Origin: Cyanobium sp. FACHB-13342
GTDB taxonomy: Bacteria; Cyanobacteriota; Cyanobacteriia; PCC-6307; Cyanobiaceae
Assembly (NCBI RefSeq): GCF_014697415.1
Contig: NZ_JACJRT010000004.1
Coordinates: 36,870 to 100,869 of the forward strand
Direction of reading: 5' to 3'
DNA: 64,000 nt
Shown here one piece after another: positions 19,359 to 28,576 of this stretch (positions within the stretch are counted from its first letter, which is position 1; each line of letters opens with the position of its first letter). Under the pieces are notes generated by a model. That model saw nothing but the letters and a program-made list of their open reading frames with translations. It ran no database searches and was not told the DNA's origin. Both the position numbers and the translations under genes were made by a program.

Positions 19359-20222
19359 TCAGGAATCGCGTCCGCCACGGCTCCGTTTGGAGGTCCGGCG
19401 ACGTTTCCGGAGCACAAACCGATTGCTGGGTTTGTTCCGCTTACGGGTTTTGAGGCCCAGGGCCGGTTTACCCCAGGGGGTGACCGGGCCGGAGCGGCCG
19501 ATCGGTGCACGGCCCTCGCCACCACCGTGGGGGTGGTCGCAGGGGTTCATCACCGAACCGCGCACTTCGGGTCGGCGACCCAGCCAGCGCTTGCGTCCAG
19601 CCTTGCCAAGACTGGTGTTGCGCACCTCGGAGTTGCCCACTTCGCCGAGGGTGGCGTAGCACTCGCGACGCACCAGGCGCACCTCGGTGGAGGGCAGCTT
19701 GAGGGCGACGTAGTCGCCTTCTTTGGCCACCACCTGGGCACTGGCACCAGCGGTGCGCACCATCTGGCCACCCCGGCCGGCGTAGAGCTCCACGTTGTGG
19801 ACGCTGGAGCCGAGGGGAACGGCCGAAAGGGGCAGGGCGTTGCCGGTTTCGATCGGGGATTCGGGGCCGGAGACCACCTGTTGACCGATCTCAATGCCAG
19901 CCGGAGCCAGGATGTAGCGCTTCTCGCCATCGGCGTAGAAGAGCAGGGCCAGCCGGGCGTTGCGATGGGGGTCGTAGTGAATGGCCGCCACCTTGGCGAC
20001 GATGCCGTGCTTATCGCGGCGGAAGTCGACGATGCGGTAGAGGCGCTTGTGGCCGCCGCCGCGGTGGCGACAGGTGATCACACCGCGGTTGTTGCGGCCC
20101 TTGCGGCGGTGTTTGGCGACCACCAAGCCCCGCTCCCGTCCACGGCCGGTGACTTCAGAGAAGTCGCTGGCGACGCGGGTGCGGGTGCCGGGGGTGATGG
20201 GTCGGTAGTTGCGAATAGCCAT
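19359..20222 (-). CDS. rplB: 50S ribosomal protein L2
   Basis: 287 residues; [17 protein letters not shown] starts it, and the region with [20 protein letters not shown] holds the conserved His needed near the peptidyl transferase centre. The tail is highly basic. It lies between rplW and rpsS. Confidence 0.98.
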   Translation of the reverse strand: MAIRNYRPITPGTRTRVASDFSEVTGRGRERGLVVAKHRRKGRNNRGVITCRHRGGGHKRLYRIVDFRRDKHGIVAKVAAIHYDPHRNARLALLFYADGEKRYILAPAGIEIGQQVVSGPESPIETGNALPLSAVPLGSSVHNVELYAGRGGQMVRTAGASAQVVAKEGDYVALKLPSTEVRLVRRECYATLGEVGNSEVRNTSLGKAGRKRWLGRRPEVRGSVMNPCDHPHGGGEGRAPIGRSGPVTPWGKPALGLKTRKRNKPSNRFVLRKRRRTSKRSRGGRDS

Positions 20223-20237
20223 GACGTTTCAGACCCC

Positions 20238-20540
20238 TCAGGACTCAGGGAACAGCTGGATGGCGTTGCCCTCGGCCAGGCGCACCACGGCTTTCTTCAC
20301 CTGGGCACGCTTGCCGGCGAAGCGCCCCACGCGCCGGGTTCGGCGGGGGGGATTCATGGTGCTGATGCCGATGACCTTGACGTCGAACAGCTGTTCAACG
20401 GCAGCCTTGATGTCGGGCTTGGCGGCCCGGTGATCCACCTCAAAGGTGTACTGGTTTTGCTCGAGGGCCCGGGTGGCCTTCTCGGTGATCAGGGGCCGAC
20501 GGATCACATCCGCAAGCCGACTTGAAAAACGCTCAGCCAT
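20238..20540 (-). CDS. rplW: 50S ribosomal protein L23
   Basis: 100 residues; [20 protein letters not shown] and [20 protein letters not shown] are L23, the docking site for trigger factor and SRP at the exit tunnel. Its start overlaps the rplD end by eight bases, so the pair is likely coupled. Confidence 0.97.
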   Translation of the reverse strand: MAERFSSRLADVIRRPLITEKATRALEQNQYTFEVDHRAAKPDIKAAVEQLFDVKVIGISTMNPPRRTRRVGRFAGKRAQVKKAVVRLAEGNAIQLFPES

Positions 20541-21168
20541 CGCCGTAGACCTCCTGAATCTTCGCGAGTGCTTCCTCGCTCACCACCAACTTGTTGGCGT
20601 GGAGCAGATCGAACACGTTGAGCTGATCGGCGGCGATCAGCTTGACCTTCTCGAGGTTGCGGACGGAGCGCCGCACCGCCTCGGAGGCATCGTCGAGCAC
20701 CACCAGAACCTTGGCGCCGGCCTCGATGCCGAAGCGGGCCAGGGCAGCAGTGATCTCCTTGGTTTTGGGGGTCTCCAGACCCGCTCCGAAGCCCTTCACC
20801 ACCGTGATGTCGTCGATGCGGCTCATCAGGGCTGTGCGCAGGGCCAGGCGACGCTCCTTGCGGTTCATCGCCACCGCGTAGCTGCGGGGTTTCGGCCCGA
20901 ACACCACGCCACCGCCGGGGCGAAGCGGGGTGCGGATCGAACCCTGGCGGGCCCGACCGGTGCCCTTCTGCTTGTAGGGCTTGCGGCCACCACCGGCCAC
21001 TTCGGCCCGGGTGAGCGTGCTGGCCGTGCCCTGGCGGGCGTTGGCCAGCTGACGCACCACGGCGCGGTGCACCAGGTCGGAGGCGGAGGATTCTTTGGCG
21101 ACCTTGAGGTCGAGGGCAGCCTTGCCGGCTTCTTTGCCCTGCCAGTCGCGGATTACACAGTTAGCCAT
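20533..21168 (-). CDS. rplD: 50S ribosomal protein L4
   Basis: 211 residues; the tunnel loop region [19 protein letters not shown] and [20 protein letters not shown] are L4. In E. coli L4 attenuates the S10 operon; whether this holds here is unknown. It starts 11 bases after rplC. Confidence 0.97.
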   Translation of the reverse strand: MANCVIRDWQGKEAGKAALDLKVAKESSASDLVHRAVVRQLANARQGTASTLTRAEVAGGGRKPYKQKGTGRARQGSIRTPLRPGGGVVFGPKPRSYAVAMNRKERRLALRTALMSRIDDITVVKGFGAGLETPKTKEITAALARFGIEAGAKVLVVLDDASEAVRRSVRNLEKVKLIAADQLNVFDLLHANKLVVSEEALAKIQEVYGDG

Positions 21169-21179
21169 CGGTGTTCTCC

Positions 21180-21827
21180 TCAGTTCCCGGCTTTGGCGCC
21201 CACCCGGTTCGCCGGGCGGATGTTCAGCAGGGCGCCGGGCTTGCCGGGCACTGAACCTTTCACCACCAGCAGGTTGCGCTCGGCATCCACTTTCAGGATC
21301 ACGAGGCCACGGGTGGTGGTTTGCTTGCCGCCGTAGCGACCGGCCATGCGCTTGCCGGGGTAAACGCGGCCCGGGGTGGTACCGGCACCGATCGATCCGG
21401 GCTCGCGGTGGTTCTTGGAACCGTGGGTCATGGGGCCGCGGCTGAAGCCGTGGCGCTTCTGGAACCCGGAGAAGCCCCGGCCCATGGTGTCGCCACTCAC
21501 ATCGACCTTCTGGCCTGCTTCGAAGGCCGTGACGGTGATGGAGCCACCCAGCTCAAGGCCGTCCACGCTGTCGACCCGATATTCCTTCAGGTGACGCAGG
21601 ACATCCTCACCGGACTTGGCCAAATGCCCCTTGGCCGGCTTGTTCACGAGTTTTTCGCGAATGTCGCCAAAACCAAGCTGCACGGCGTTGTAACCGTCGG
21701 TGCTGGTGCTTTTGAGTTGGGTGATGCGGCAGGGCCCAGCCTCGATCACGGTGACCGGGATGGACCTGCCCTCTTCATCGAAGAACTGGGACATGCCCAG
21801 TTTCTTCCCAAGAATGCCGATGGACAT
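21180..21827 (-). CDS. rplC: 50S ribosomal protein L3
   Basis: 215 residues from ATG 21827 ([20 protein letters not shown]); AGGAGTGAA-type Shine-Dalgarno sequence (CCTCCTATG on this strand, with CCCCTCCT before the ATG) lies just upstream. Central loop [20 protein letters not shown] reaches the peptidyl transferase centre. It is the first gene of the ribosomal run; rpsJ, which normally precedes it in E. coli, is not here. The open frame further upstream (to 22217) is not L3-like. Confidence 0.97.
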   Translation of the reverse strand: MSIGILGKKLGMSQFFDEEGRSIPVTVIEAGPCRITQLKSTSTDGYNAVQLGFGDIREKLVNKPAKGHLAKSGEDVLRHLKEYRVDSVDGLELGGSITVTAFEAGQKVDVSGDTMGRGFSGFQKRHGFSRGPMTHGSKNHREPGSIGAGTTPGRVYPGKRMAGRYGGKQTTTRGLVILKVDAERNLLVVKGSVPGKPGALLNIRPANRVGAKAGN

Positions 21828-22290
21828 AGGAGGGGAAACAACGCCAGCTGGACCACCGGGACCAGGAGCACGGGGCCCATGGACAACGGTGAAGCTGAAG
21901 GGATCGAAGAGCTGCCGGGCTCGGCCATGGGGCCGCTTGGCGCCGTTCGAGTGGGCACTCGAACCGGGCTGTTGCGAATTCCAAGGGCTAGCGAGGCTGA
22001 TCAGGATCGGATCAGCGCGGCTGGGACTTATCGGAACCGGACCGGGATGTCTCCGAGGAGCTCCGGCGCGTTCAGGCAGTTTCCCGACGGATCGCGCAAC
22101 CTGGGAGGGTTGGTTGGTCCGTACTGGCCGAGGACGGTCTCCACCACTGGAGACCGTGTGCCGCGAACTGGAGGCCCGGCTAGCGGACGGGCACAGTTCA
22201 ATGGCACAGTTGGCCACCTTACCCCACAGCCCAACCCCCTACCTACGGTTCGAGCTGGCAGACTGGTGCCCAGCTCCGCGATCTTCTGCG
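21828..22290 (+). other. Intergenic region between divergent rplC and ndhN
   Basis: About 460 bases without a convincing gene. It must carry the leader and promoter of the ribosomal cluster on the minus strand and the ndhN-ldpA-ycf45-like promoter on the plus strand. A 9-bp perfect inverted repeat lies at 22134-22157. I could not pick out convincing -35/-10 pairs. Open frames crossing it resemble no known family and follow the GC bias. Confidence 0.7.
22134..22157. repeat. Perfect 9-bp inverted repeat
   Basis: ACGGTCTCC and GGAGACCGT are separated by ACCACT. No T-run follows on either strand, so it is not a simple terminator. It could be an mRNA hairpin in the rplC leader or an operator for either divergent unit. 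Confidence 0.75.
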
Positions 22291-22752
22291 ATGCCCCTGC
22301 TGCTCTCTGGTCGCGGTTTCCGACAGGACCTTGAGCGCGCCGGGGCATTGGCCCTCTTTGCGCCCCTGGAAGGCGGGGCAGAAACCCGGTTGATGCGCCG
22401 CCTGCGGGCTGCGGGGTACCGCGCCCAGCTCACCTCGGCCCGCGGGCTGGGGGATCCGGAGGCGTTTTTGCTGCAGCTGCACGGTGTGCGTCCGCCCCAT
22501 TTGGGGCATCAGAGCGTGGGCCGGGGGGCTGCTGTCGGTGAAGTCCAGCGGGTCATGCCCCAGTTGGGCGCCCTGCTGGAGGGAACCCAGCCAATCCTGC
22601 TCTGGTTGCTGGAGGGGCAGGTGCTCTCCCAGGCGGAGCTGGGATCCCTGGTGGCGCTCTGTCGCCGGGAGCCCCGGCTGAAGCTGGTGGTGGAGATGGG
22701 TGGTGCCCGGTCCCTGCGCTGGCAGCCCCTTGACCAGCTGCTTGCGGCCTGA
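22291..22752 (+). CDS. ndhN: NAD(P)H-quinone oxidoreductase subunit N
   Basis: Subunit of the cyanobacterial/chloroplast NDH-1 complex, peripheral arm near the membrane, used in cyclic electron flow and respiration. With ATG 22291 it is 153 residues; [58 protein letters not shown] and [14 protein letters not shown] match NdhN over the full length. Frames extending upstream are not conserved. The next gene, ldpA, begins inside its last 53 bases. Confidence 0.95.
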   Translation: MPLLLSGRGFRQDLERAGALALFAPLEGGAETRLMRRLRAAGYRAQLTSARGLGDPEAFLLQLHGVRPPHLGHQSVGRGAAVGEVQRVMPQLGALLEGTQPILLWLLEGQVLSQAELGSLVALCRREPRLKLVVEMGGARSLRWQPLDQLLAA

Positions 22753-23764
22753 CCTCGCCCTGGCCCGGGGGTGCTGGGTCAAGCTCATCTGCGGCGCCAG
22801 CAACCAGGACCTGGCCGCCATTGAAGATCTCTGTGGCATCTTCAGCCTGGCGGGGGTGCACTGCATTGATGCAGCCGCCGATTCCGCCGTGGTGGCGGCG
22901 ATTCGTCGTGGCATGGCCTGGGCCGTGGCCCGCGGGGCGGAGCGGCCCTGGCTGATGCTCAGCCTCAGTGACGGCGCCGATCCCCATTTCCGCAAGGCCT
23001 GGTTTGACCCCGGCCGCTGTCCGCCCGCCTGTGCCCGTCCCTGCGAACGGGTTTGCCCGGCCCTCGCCATCGGCGTGGCCGCCACCGGCGCCGCGGGGGT
23101 GCTGGCCGAGCGCTGCTACGGCTGTGGCCGCTGCCTGCCCCTTTGTCCCCATGGTCTGATCGAGGAGCGGGGGCAGGTGCTGGAGGGGGAGGCTGTGGCG
23201 CCCCTGCTGGCCCAGCTCCGTCCCGATGCGGTGGAGCTCCATACCCAGCCCGGTCGGGGACTCGCCTTTGCGGAGCGGCTGGCCCAGTTGGTCGCCAGTG
23301 GCGTCCCCCTGCAGCGGGTGTCGGTCAGCGCTGGCCTGGAGGGCACGGCCCAGTCGCCGGAGGCCCTGGCGGCGGAACTCTGGCAGCGTTCGGTCCTGCT
23401 TCGCGGGTCTGGGTTTCGCCCGATTTGGCAGCTCGATGGCCGCCCGATGAGCGGCGATGTGGGGGCCGGAACGGCCCATGCCGCCCTGGGCTTGGTGAGG
23501 GCTGTGGCGCCAGCCTGCCCGCCTGGCCCCCTGCAGCTGGCGGGGGGGACCAATGGCCAGACCCTTCCCCTGCTGCGGGCGGGGGGGCCACTGCGGCAGC
23601 CGATCGCCGGTGTGGGTTTTGGTGGGGTGGCCCGGCGCCTGTTGCAGCCCCTGTTGCTCCAAGCCCAGGCCCGGGGGCGGGCGCTCCTGGCCGATGGGGA
23701 GCTGTGGCCCCAGGCCCTCACCCTGGCGCAGGACCTGGTGACTCCCTGGCTAGAACGGGCTTAG
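22700..23764 (+). CDS. ldpA: LdpA, iron-sulfur protein tied to the circadian clock
   Basis: In Synechococcus elongatus LdpA binds Fe-S clusters, senses redox state and adjusts the clock period to light. Two cysteine sets are visible: Cys107, 111, 115 and 119 ([14 protein letters not shown]) and a ferredoxin-like Cys139, 142, 145 and 149 ([12 protein letters not shown]). [13 protein letters not shown] and [11 protein letters not shown] are family sequences. GTG 22700 or 22703 within ndhN is the likely start, because the conserved part begins soon after; the exact codon is uncertain. The overlap with ndhN and the shared base with the next gene suggest one operon. Confidence 0.9.
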   Translation: MVPGPCAGSPLTSCLRPDLALARGCWVKLICGASNQDLAAIEDLCGIFSLAGVHCIDAAADSAVVAAIRRGMAWAVARGAERPWLMLSLSDGADPHFRKAWFDPGRCPPACARPCERVCPALAIGVAATGAAGVLAERCYGCGRCLPLCPHGLIEERGQVLEGEAVAPLLAQLRPDAVELHTQPGRGLAFAERLAQLVASGVPLQRVSVSAGLEGTAQSPEALAAELWQRSVLLRGSGFRPIWQLDGRPMSGDVGAGTAHAALGLVRAVAPACPPGPLQLAGGTNGQTLPLLRAGGPLRQPIAGVGFGGVARRLLQPLLLQAQARGRALLADGELWPQALTLAQDLVTPWLERA

Positions 23765-25446
23765 TGCTCCGCGAGCCGGTGTCCAGCCCTGAGCCCCACC
23801 CTGAGCCCCAGCGCATCACCGACGATCTCGATCGCCTGCTGGAGGTGTTGCCCGACGTGGTGCAGGCGTCGTTGGCCTCGGAGGCGTCGCGCGAGCAGCT
23901 GCTGGAGGTGGTGCTGGATCTGGGCAGGGTGCCGGAGGCCCGTTATCCCGGCCGCGTGCTGGCCCTGGGCGAAGCGCCGCTGCAGCGTGTTGATCTGGCT
24001 GCCGTGGTGGACCGCCTCGGCAGCTTCGGGGGGGACAATCGCGCCGGGATTGAGCGCACCCTGCATCGCATCAGTGCCATCCGCAATCGCAGCGGCGATG
24101 TGGTGGGCCTCACCTGCCGGGTGGGACGGGCGGTGTTCGGCACCGTGGCCATGGTGCGTGACCTGCTCGACTCCGGCGAGTCGCTGCTGTTGATGGGGCG
24201 CCCTGGTGTGGGCAAGACCACCGCCCTGCGCGAAATCGCCCGGGTGTTGGCCGACGACCTGGGCAAGCGGGTGGTGGTGATCGACACCAGCAATGAGATT
24301 GCCGGCGATGGCGACATCCCCCACCCCGCCATCGGCCGTGCTCGCCGCATGCAGGTAGCCCGGCCTGAGCTGCAGCACCAGGTCATGATCGAGGCGGTCG
24401 AAAACCACATGCCCGAGGTCATCGTCATCGATGAGATCGGCACCGAACTGGAGGCCCAGGCGGCCCGCACCATTGCTGAACGGGGCGTGATGCTGGTGGC
24501 CACGGCCCATGGCAATGAGCTGGCCAACCTGATCAAGAACCCCACCCTCTCCGACCTGGTGGGTGGCATCCAGTCCGTGACCCTGGGCGATGAGGAAGCG
24601 CGGCGGCGACGCACCCAGAAGACGGTGCTGGAGCGGGCCGCCGATCCCACCTTCCCCCTGGCGGTGGAGATGCACAGCCGTCACCGCTGGCTGGTGCACC
24701 GCGACGTGGCCCGCACCGTCGACCTCCTGCTGCGGGGGCAGAGTGCCCGGCCCCAGATTCGTGAGCTCGGGGTCGATGGCCGGCTGCAGCTCCAGGACCT
24801 GGCTCCAGTGGCTCCGGCCGAGATGGGGGGATCCCCGGCCGCGCCCCCACCGCTGTCCTCCCTCACGGTTCGTCCGCGGATCGCGCCCAGGCCCCTGCCG
24901 CCTCCCGATGCGCCCGTCGGTCCCGCCCCTGCTCCGTTGCCCGTGTTGCGGGTGTACGGCGCCGGCATCAGTCGGGCCCAGCTCGAGCAGGTGGTGCGGG
25001 CCCGCCAGCTGGCGCTGGAGGTGGTGGGCAGCGTGGAGTTGGCCGATGCGGTGCTCAGCCTGCGTCACCAGCTCGGCCGGGATCCCCATGTGCGCCGGCA
25101 GGCCCAGGACCTCGGGCTGCCGATTCTGGTGCTGAAATCGGCGGCCCAGCCCCAGCTTCAACGGGCCCTGGAGCGGCTGCTGGAGCGCCACCGCCAGGCC
25201 CAGGTGGACCACGATCCGGCCGTGGCGGCGGCGGCTTCGGTGCAGGGCGACGATGCCCTGGCCGGCTTGGAGGAATGCAGGCTGGCGGTGGAACAGGTGG
25301 TGCTTCCCCATGGCCAGCCTGTGGAGCTGTTGCCCCGCAGTGATCGGGTGCGCCTGATGCAGGCGGAACTGGCCAGCCGCTACCGCCTGCGCACGGCGGT
25401 GTTCGGCCGTGGAGCCGAACAACGGTTGCGGGTCTTCCCGGCCTGA
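23764..25446 (+). CDS. Ycf45-like AAA ATPase with degenerate R3H domain
   Basis: A 560-residue P-loop ATPase of the family of chloroplast Ycf45 and sporulation protein SpoIIIAA, probably a nucleic-acid-binding protein. Walker A GRPGVGKT is at 145-152, Walker B VIVIDE at 219-224. After a Pro-rich linker (about 360-395), the C-terminus ([12 protein letters not shown], then [13 protein letters not shown]) looks like an R3H single-strand nucleic acid domain with Gln in place of the usual His. GTG 23764 shares its G with the ldpA TAG; the long frame upstream is just ldpA in another frame. The cellular role is not established. Confidence 0.85.
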   Translation: MLREPVSSPEPHPEPQRITDDLDRLLEVLPDVVQASLASEASREQLLEVVLDLGRVPEARYPGRVLALGEAPLQRVDLAAVVDRLGSFGGDNRAGIERTLHRISAIRNRSGDVVGLTCRVGRAVFGTVAMVRDLLDSGESLLLMGRPGVGKTTALREIARVLADDLGKRVVVIDTSNEIAGDGDIPHPAIGRARRMQVARPELQHQVMIEAVENHMPEVIVIDEIGTELEAQAARTIAERGVMLVATAHGNELANLIKNPTLSDLVGGIQSVTLGDEEARRRRTQKTVLERAADPTFPLAVEMHSRHRWLVHRDVARTVDLLLRGQSARPQIRELGVDGRLQLQDLAPVAPAEMGGSPAAPPPLSSLTVRPRIAPRPLPPPDAPVGPAPAPLPVLRVYGAGISRAQLEQVVRARQLALEVVGSVELADAVLSLRHQLGRDPHVRRQAQDLGLPILVLKSAAQPQLQRALERLLERHRQAQVDHDPAVAAAASVQGDDALAGLEECRLAVEQVVLPHGQPVELLPRSDRVRLMQAELASRYRLRTAVFGRGAEQRLRVFPA

Positions 25447-25529
25447 AGCGGCGGCCTCGCCAGCACGCGGTTGACGAAGGACGGGGCGCTATGGGTAACT
25501 ATCTAGGCACCGGTGAAACCCGGCTGCTT

Positions 25530-25601
25530 TGGGTCGTCGCCAAGTGGTAAGGCAGCGGGTTTTGGTCCCGCCATTCCTAGGTTCGAATCCTAGCGACCCA
25601 G
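25530..25601 (+). tRNA. tRNA-Gln (TTG)
   Basis: Acceptor TGGGTCG pairs with CGACCCA; the anticodon loop TTTTGGT gives TTG; T arm AGGTTCGAATCCT. CCA is not encoded. A TTTTT run follows directly after the discriminator base. Confidence 0.95.
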
Positions 25602-25650
25602 TTTTTAGCAGCTTTCGCGGCCCCTGTTCCGCGCCCGCATTTTCCTTGCC

Positions 25651-26406
25651 ATGTCTGCCGATCCGGCCCCCCTGCTGGTCTTCGACTTCGATGGTGTGCT
25701 GGTGGATGGAATGCCGGAGTACTGGTGGTCGGCCCGGGAGGCAGCGCTGCAGCTCGCTCCTGCGTTGCAGCTCCCCGAGGCGGCCCCTGCCGGCTTCGCC
25801 CAGCTGCGGCCCCTGATTCACAAGGGCTGGGAGATGGTGTTGATGGCCGCGGAGCTGGGGCGAGTCGACCTCGATTTGGAGGCCCTGCTGGCTGATTACG
25901 ACGCGGCCCTGCCCAGGGCGCTGGCGCGCTGGGGTTGGCAGGCCGATCCGCTGCAGCGTCAGTTGGAGCAGGTGCGCTCCACGGCCATCGCCACCGACCC
26001 GGCGACCTGGTTGGCCCGGCACCGGCTGTATCCCGGGGTGAAGGAGCGCCTGGAGCGGTTGGGCCGAGAAGGCGCGGACTGGGCCGTGCTCACCACCAAA
26101 GGCGCGGCGTTCGCCTCCCAGCTCCTGGCGGCGGCGGGGCTGGCGCCCAGGGCCCTGTTCGGCCACGAGCAGGGCAGCAAGCCCGAGGTGTTGCGGACGT
26201 TGTTGGCGGAGGAGCGGCCGCTCTGGTTCATCGAAGACCGTCGTCCCACGCTGGAGACGGTGCGGGCGGATCCCCGGCTGGCGGCGGTGCGCTGCTTCCT
26301 GGTGAGCTGGGGATACCTGGGGCCCCGTGATGGCGAGGGCCTGCCGCCCACCATCGCCTGGCTCACCCCGGAGCGATTTGCAGCCCCCCTGGCGCAATGG
26401 CCCTAG
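25651..26406 (+). CDS. HAD-superfamily hydrolase
   Basis: 251 residues. VFDFDGVLVDG carries the nucleophile Asp12 and acid Asp14; VLTTKG is motif II/III region with a Lys; WFIEDRRPT is the acidic motif IV. The cap between about 20 and 125 is helical, as in phosphoglycolate-phosphatase-like members. The substrate cannot be told from sequence. It stands between tRNA-Gln and recA; its stop is only a few bases before the recA LexA box. Confidence 0.85.
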   Translation: MSADPAPLLVFDFDGVLVDGMPEYWWSAREAALQLAPALQLPEAAPAGFAQLRPLIHKGWEMVLMAAELGRVDLDLEALLADYDAALPRALARWGWQADPLQRQLEQVRSTAIATDPATWLARHRLYPGVKERLERLGREGADWAVLTTKGAAFASQLLAAAGLAPRALFGHEQGSKPEVLRTLLAEERPLWFIEDRRPTLETVRADPRLAAVRCFLVSWGYLGPRDGEGLPPTIAWLTPERFAAPLAQWP

Positions 26407-26414
26407 TCGGGTAG

Positions 26415-26428
26415 AGTACGCCCGTACT
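26415..26428. promoter_or_regulatory. Probable LexA box upstream of recA
   Basis: AGTACGCCCGTACT is a perfect palindrome around four bases. It matches the published cyanobacterial LexA consensus RGTACNNNDGTWCB at 13 of 14 positions (the D position is C). It lies 114 bases before the recA start. A half-like site GGTACGCCGG follows near 26439. Confidence 0.75.
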
Positions 26429-26541
26429 ATGCACAATTGGTACGCCGGCCCTGTTTGGTGGCACTTGCTGCTCAGAGGTCGCAGGATGGCTCCCCAGCGG
26501 GGCCCGCGCCACGGCCTGTCCCATTGCTTCTGATCGCTGCC

Positions 26542-27825
26542 ATGCCTGCCGATCCCGCCACCCCGTCAACAAAACCGTCAACAAACCCGTCCGCAGCAGC
26601 ACCGTCCTCAGGGCCGTCCGCGCCCGCTTCCATTCCTTCCACCGCCCGTTCTTCCGTGTCTCCTTCTTCCTCCGCTCCCCGCACCCCCGCCGCCGGTTCG
26701 TCTGGGGCAGCGGATGCTCGGGCTTCCGCCGAGCGTGACAAGGCGTTGGGGCTGGTGCTCAACCAGATCGAGCGCAACTTCGGCAAGGGATCGATCATGC
26801 GCCTCGGGGATGCCTCCCGCATGCGGGTGGAAACCGTGTCCACCGGGGCCCTCACCCTCGACCTGGCCCTCGGTGGTGGCTACCCCAAGGGGCGCGTGGT
26901 GGAGGTCTACGGCCCGGAGAGCTCCGGTAAAACCACCCTCACCCTGCATGCCATTGCCGAGGTGCAGAAGCGCGGTGGCGTGGCGGCCTTTGTCGATGCT
27001 GAGCACGCCCTGGATCCCGTCTACGCGGCCTCCCTCGGCGTCGACATCGAAAATCTGCTGGTGTCCCAGCCCGACACGGGCGAGATGGCCCTGGAGATCG
27101 TGGACCAATTGGTGCGTTCCGCCGCCGTTGACATCGTCGTGGTCGACTCGGTGGCAGCCCTGACACCCCGGGCCGAGATTGAGGGTGAGATGGGCGACCT
27201 GGCGGTGGGGAGCCAGGCCCGGCTGATGAGCCAGGCCATGCGGAAGATCACCGGCAACATCGGCAAGTCCGGCTGCACCGTGATCTTCCTGAACCAGCTG
27301 CGCCAGAAGATCGGGGTCACCTACGGCAACCCGGAAACCACCACCGGTGGCAACGCCCTCAAGTTCTATGCATCGGTGCGCCTCGACATTCGCCGGATCC
27401 AGACCCTCAAGCGCGGGACGGAGGAGTACGGCATCCGCGCCAAGGTGAAAGTGGCCAAGAACAAGGTGGCGCCACCGTTCCGCATCGCGGAGTTCGACAT
27501 CCTGTTCGGCCGTGGCATCAGCACCCTGGGCTGCCTGCTTGACCTGGCCGAGGAAACCGGTGTGGTGGTCCGCAAGGGCGCCTGGTACAGCTACGAGGGC
27601 GACAACATCGGCCAGGGCCGGGACAACACGATCGTCTGGTTGGAGCAGAACCCGGAGCAGGCGGAGGTGATTGAGCAACTCACGCGCCAGAAGCTCAAGG
27701 AGGGCTCCGAAGTAACGGCCAATTCGATGAAGCCGCTGGCCGCGGCGGCCAAGGCCGCTGTCAGTACGGCTGTGCTAGCGGACTCGGCGGCTGATGCGGT
27801 GGAGGATCTGCCGGTGGCGAGCTGA
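26542..27825 (+). CDS. recA: Recombinase RecA with low-complexity N-terminal extension
   Basis: Forms ATP-dependent filaments on single-stranded DNA for repair and recombination. Of 427 residues, the RecA core starts near 63 ([20 protein letters not shown]). Walker A GPESSGKT is at 124-131; [18 protein letters not shown] and [16 protein letters not shown] are loops L1 and L2. The first 62 residues are almost only Ser, Pro, Ala and Thr, absent from typical 350-residue RecA. An internal GTG/ATG start nearer the core cannot be excluded. The upstream LexA-like palindrome suggests DNA-damage control. Confidence 0.97.
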   Translation: MPADPATPSTKPSTNPSAAAPSSGPSAPASIPSTARSSVSPSSSAPRTPAAGSSGAADARASAERDKALGLVLNQIERNFGKGSIMRLGDASRMRVETVSTGALTLDLALGGGYPKGRVVEVYGPESSGKTTLTLHAIAEVQKRGGVAAFVDAEHALDPVYAASLGVDIENLLVSQPDTGEMALEIVDQLVRSAAVDIVVVDSVAALTPRAEIEGEMGDLAVGSQARLMSQAMRKITGNIGKSGCTVIFLNQLRQKIGVTYGNPETTTGGNALKFYASVRLDIRRIQTLKRGTEEYGIRAKVKVAKNKVAPPFRIAEFDILFGRGISTLGCLLDLAEETGVVVRKGAWYSYEGDNIGQGRDNTIVWLEQNPEQAEVIEQLTRQKLKEGSEVTANSMKPLAAAAKAAVSTAVLADSAADAVEDLPVAS

Positions 27826-27852
27826 ATCGGCAGCCGCTCGGGAGGGTTGGGC

Positions 27853-28236
27853 TCAGGGCCGGGTGAAGGCTCCCTGGGGTCGGGCTGTCGGGCCGAGGGA
27901 TGCCTCGCCCCGGGGCTTGGTGTGGGCGGCTGGGCTCTGGAGCACCTGGGCCACCCGCTGCAGCTCCTGGATGGCTTCAGCTCCCTCCAGCTTCACCAGT
28001 TCATGGCCGTCCCGGGACTCCACCCAGCTGATGCCGAAATCAGACACCAAAAAGCGAACCATGTGATTGGCATCCAGGTTGGCCACGAAGGAGGCGCCAT
28101 GACCGTCGCGGCCATCGCCGCACACGTAGCAGGTGGCGGCGATGTTCCGGTCTTGCAGGCTTTTGGCGAGGGCCTGGAGGCTCATCACCAGGTCGTGAAC
28201 CACCGATCGGTATTGCTCGGCAAGACGCGGAAACAC
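27853..28236 (-). CDS. DUF1815 family protein
   Basis: A small cyanobacterial family of unknown function. FPRLAEQYRSVVHDLVMSLQ, CYVCGDGRDGHGASFVANL and RFLVSDFGISW are family sequences. GTG 28236 gives the usual N-terminus (V/M)FPRLAEQ; ATG 28260 would add eight residues. The last 35 residues after LQRVAQVLQS are Pro/Ala-rich and extend beyond the family. CYVCGDG could be redox-active or metal-binding, but no partner is known. Convergent with recA. Confidence 0.85.
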   Translation of the reverse strand: MFPRLAEQYRSVVHDLVMSLQALAKSLQDRNIAATCYVCGDGRDGHGASFVANLDANHMVRFLVSDFGISWVESRDGHELVKLEGAEAIQELQRVAQVLQSPAAHTKPRGEASLGPTARPQGAFTRP

Positions 28237-28289
28237 GGCGGCACCCCGGAATCCTGCCAATCATAATGTTTTCTTCAGATTTCGGCGAC

Positions 28290-28538
28290 TCAGCCGTCGG
28301 ACAGGGTCCACCAGCCGGCGGCTGGTCCGATGAAGCGCACCGTGAGCCAGAAGAGCACCAGGGCGCCAATGCCCACCCAGGCCCCTTTGGTGGTGAGGGC
28401 GACAAAGCGATCCGCCTGGTTGCGGGTCAGGGGTAGCCAGGAGGCAATGCGCGGAGAGGTGTCGACCTTGTCGCCGCGCTCTGGCTTGATCACTTTGGGT
28501 GGCAGTCCCTGAATGCTGCGTCGCTTGGCTTCCCCCAT
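28290..28538 (-). CDS. DUF2839 family membrane protein
   Basis: 82 residues; starts MGEAKRRSIQGLPPKV, typical of this cyanobacterial family, and has one hydrophobic segment (about residues 53-76, GAWVGIGALVLFWLTVRFIG) near the C-terminus. The N-terminal half is basic and soluble. Function unknown. ATG 28538 is chosen; upstream in-frame sequence runs antisense-like through the DinG-like gene. It is likely co-transcribed with that gene. Confidence 0.85.
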   Translation of the reverse strand: MGEAKRRSIQGLPPKVIKPERGDKVDTSPRIASWLPLTRNQADRFVALTTKGAWVGIGALVLFWLTVRFIGPAAGWWTLSDG

Positions 28539-28576
28539 CTCCTTGGTGGCTCGTCTGGTGCGGTGAGGGTCCCACG

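Noticed and set aside
5044..21827. Missing rpsJ, rpsN, rpmD and infA in the ribosomal cluster as a deletion
   Set aside because: Known cyanobacterial arrangement: L30 is generally lacking and the others are usually encoded elsewhere; junctions here are tight and undamaged.
21828..22217. Long upstream extension of rplC on the minus strand
   Set aside because: L3 begins at [12 protein letters not shown] with a good ribosome site; the extension has no likeness to L3 and lies in the divergent gap.
23053..23763. Extension of the Ycf45-like frame back through ldpA
   Set aside because: ldpA is a clear protein in another frame with two cysteine sets; the extension is a GC-driven shadow.
28100..28262. 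CYVCGDGRDGHG motif in the DUF1815 protein as a zinc finger
   Set aside because: Only one CxxC is present and no second pair, so zinc binding cannot be supported.
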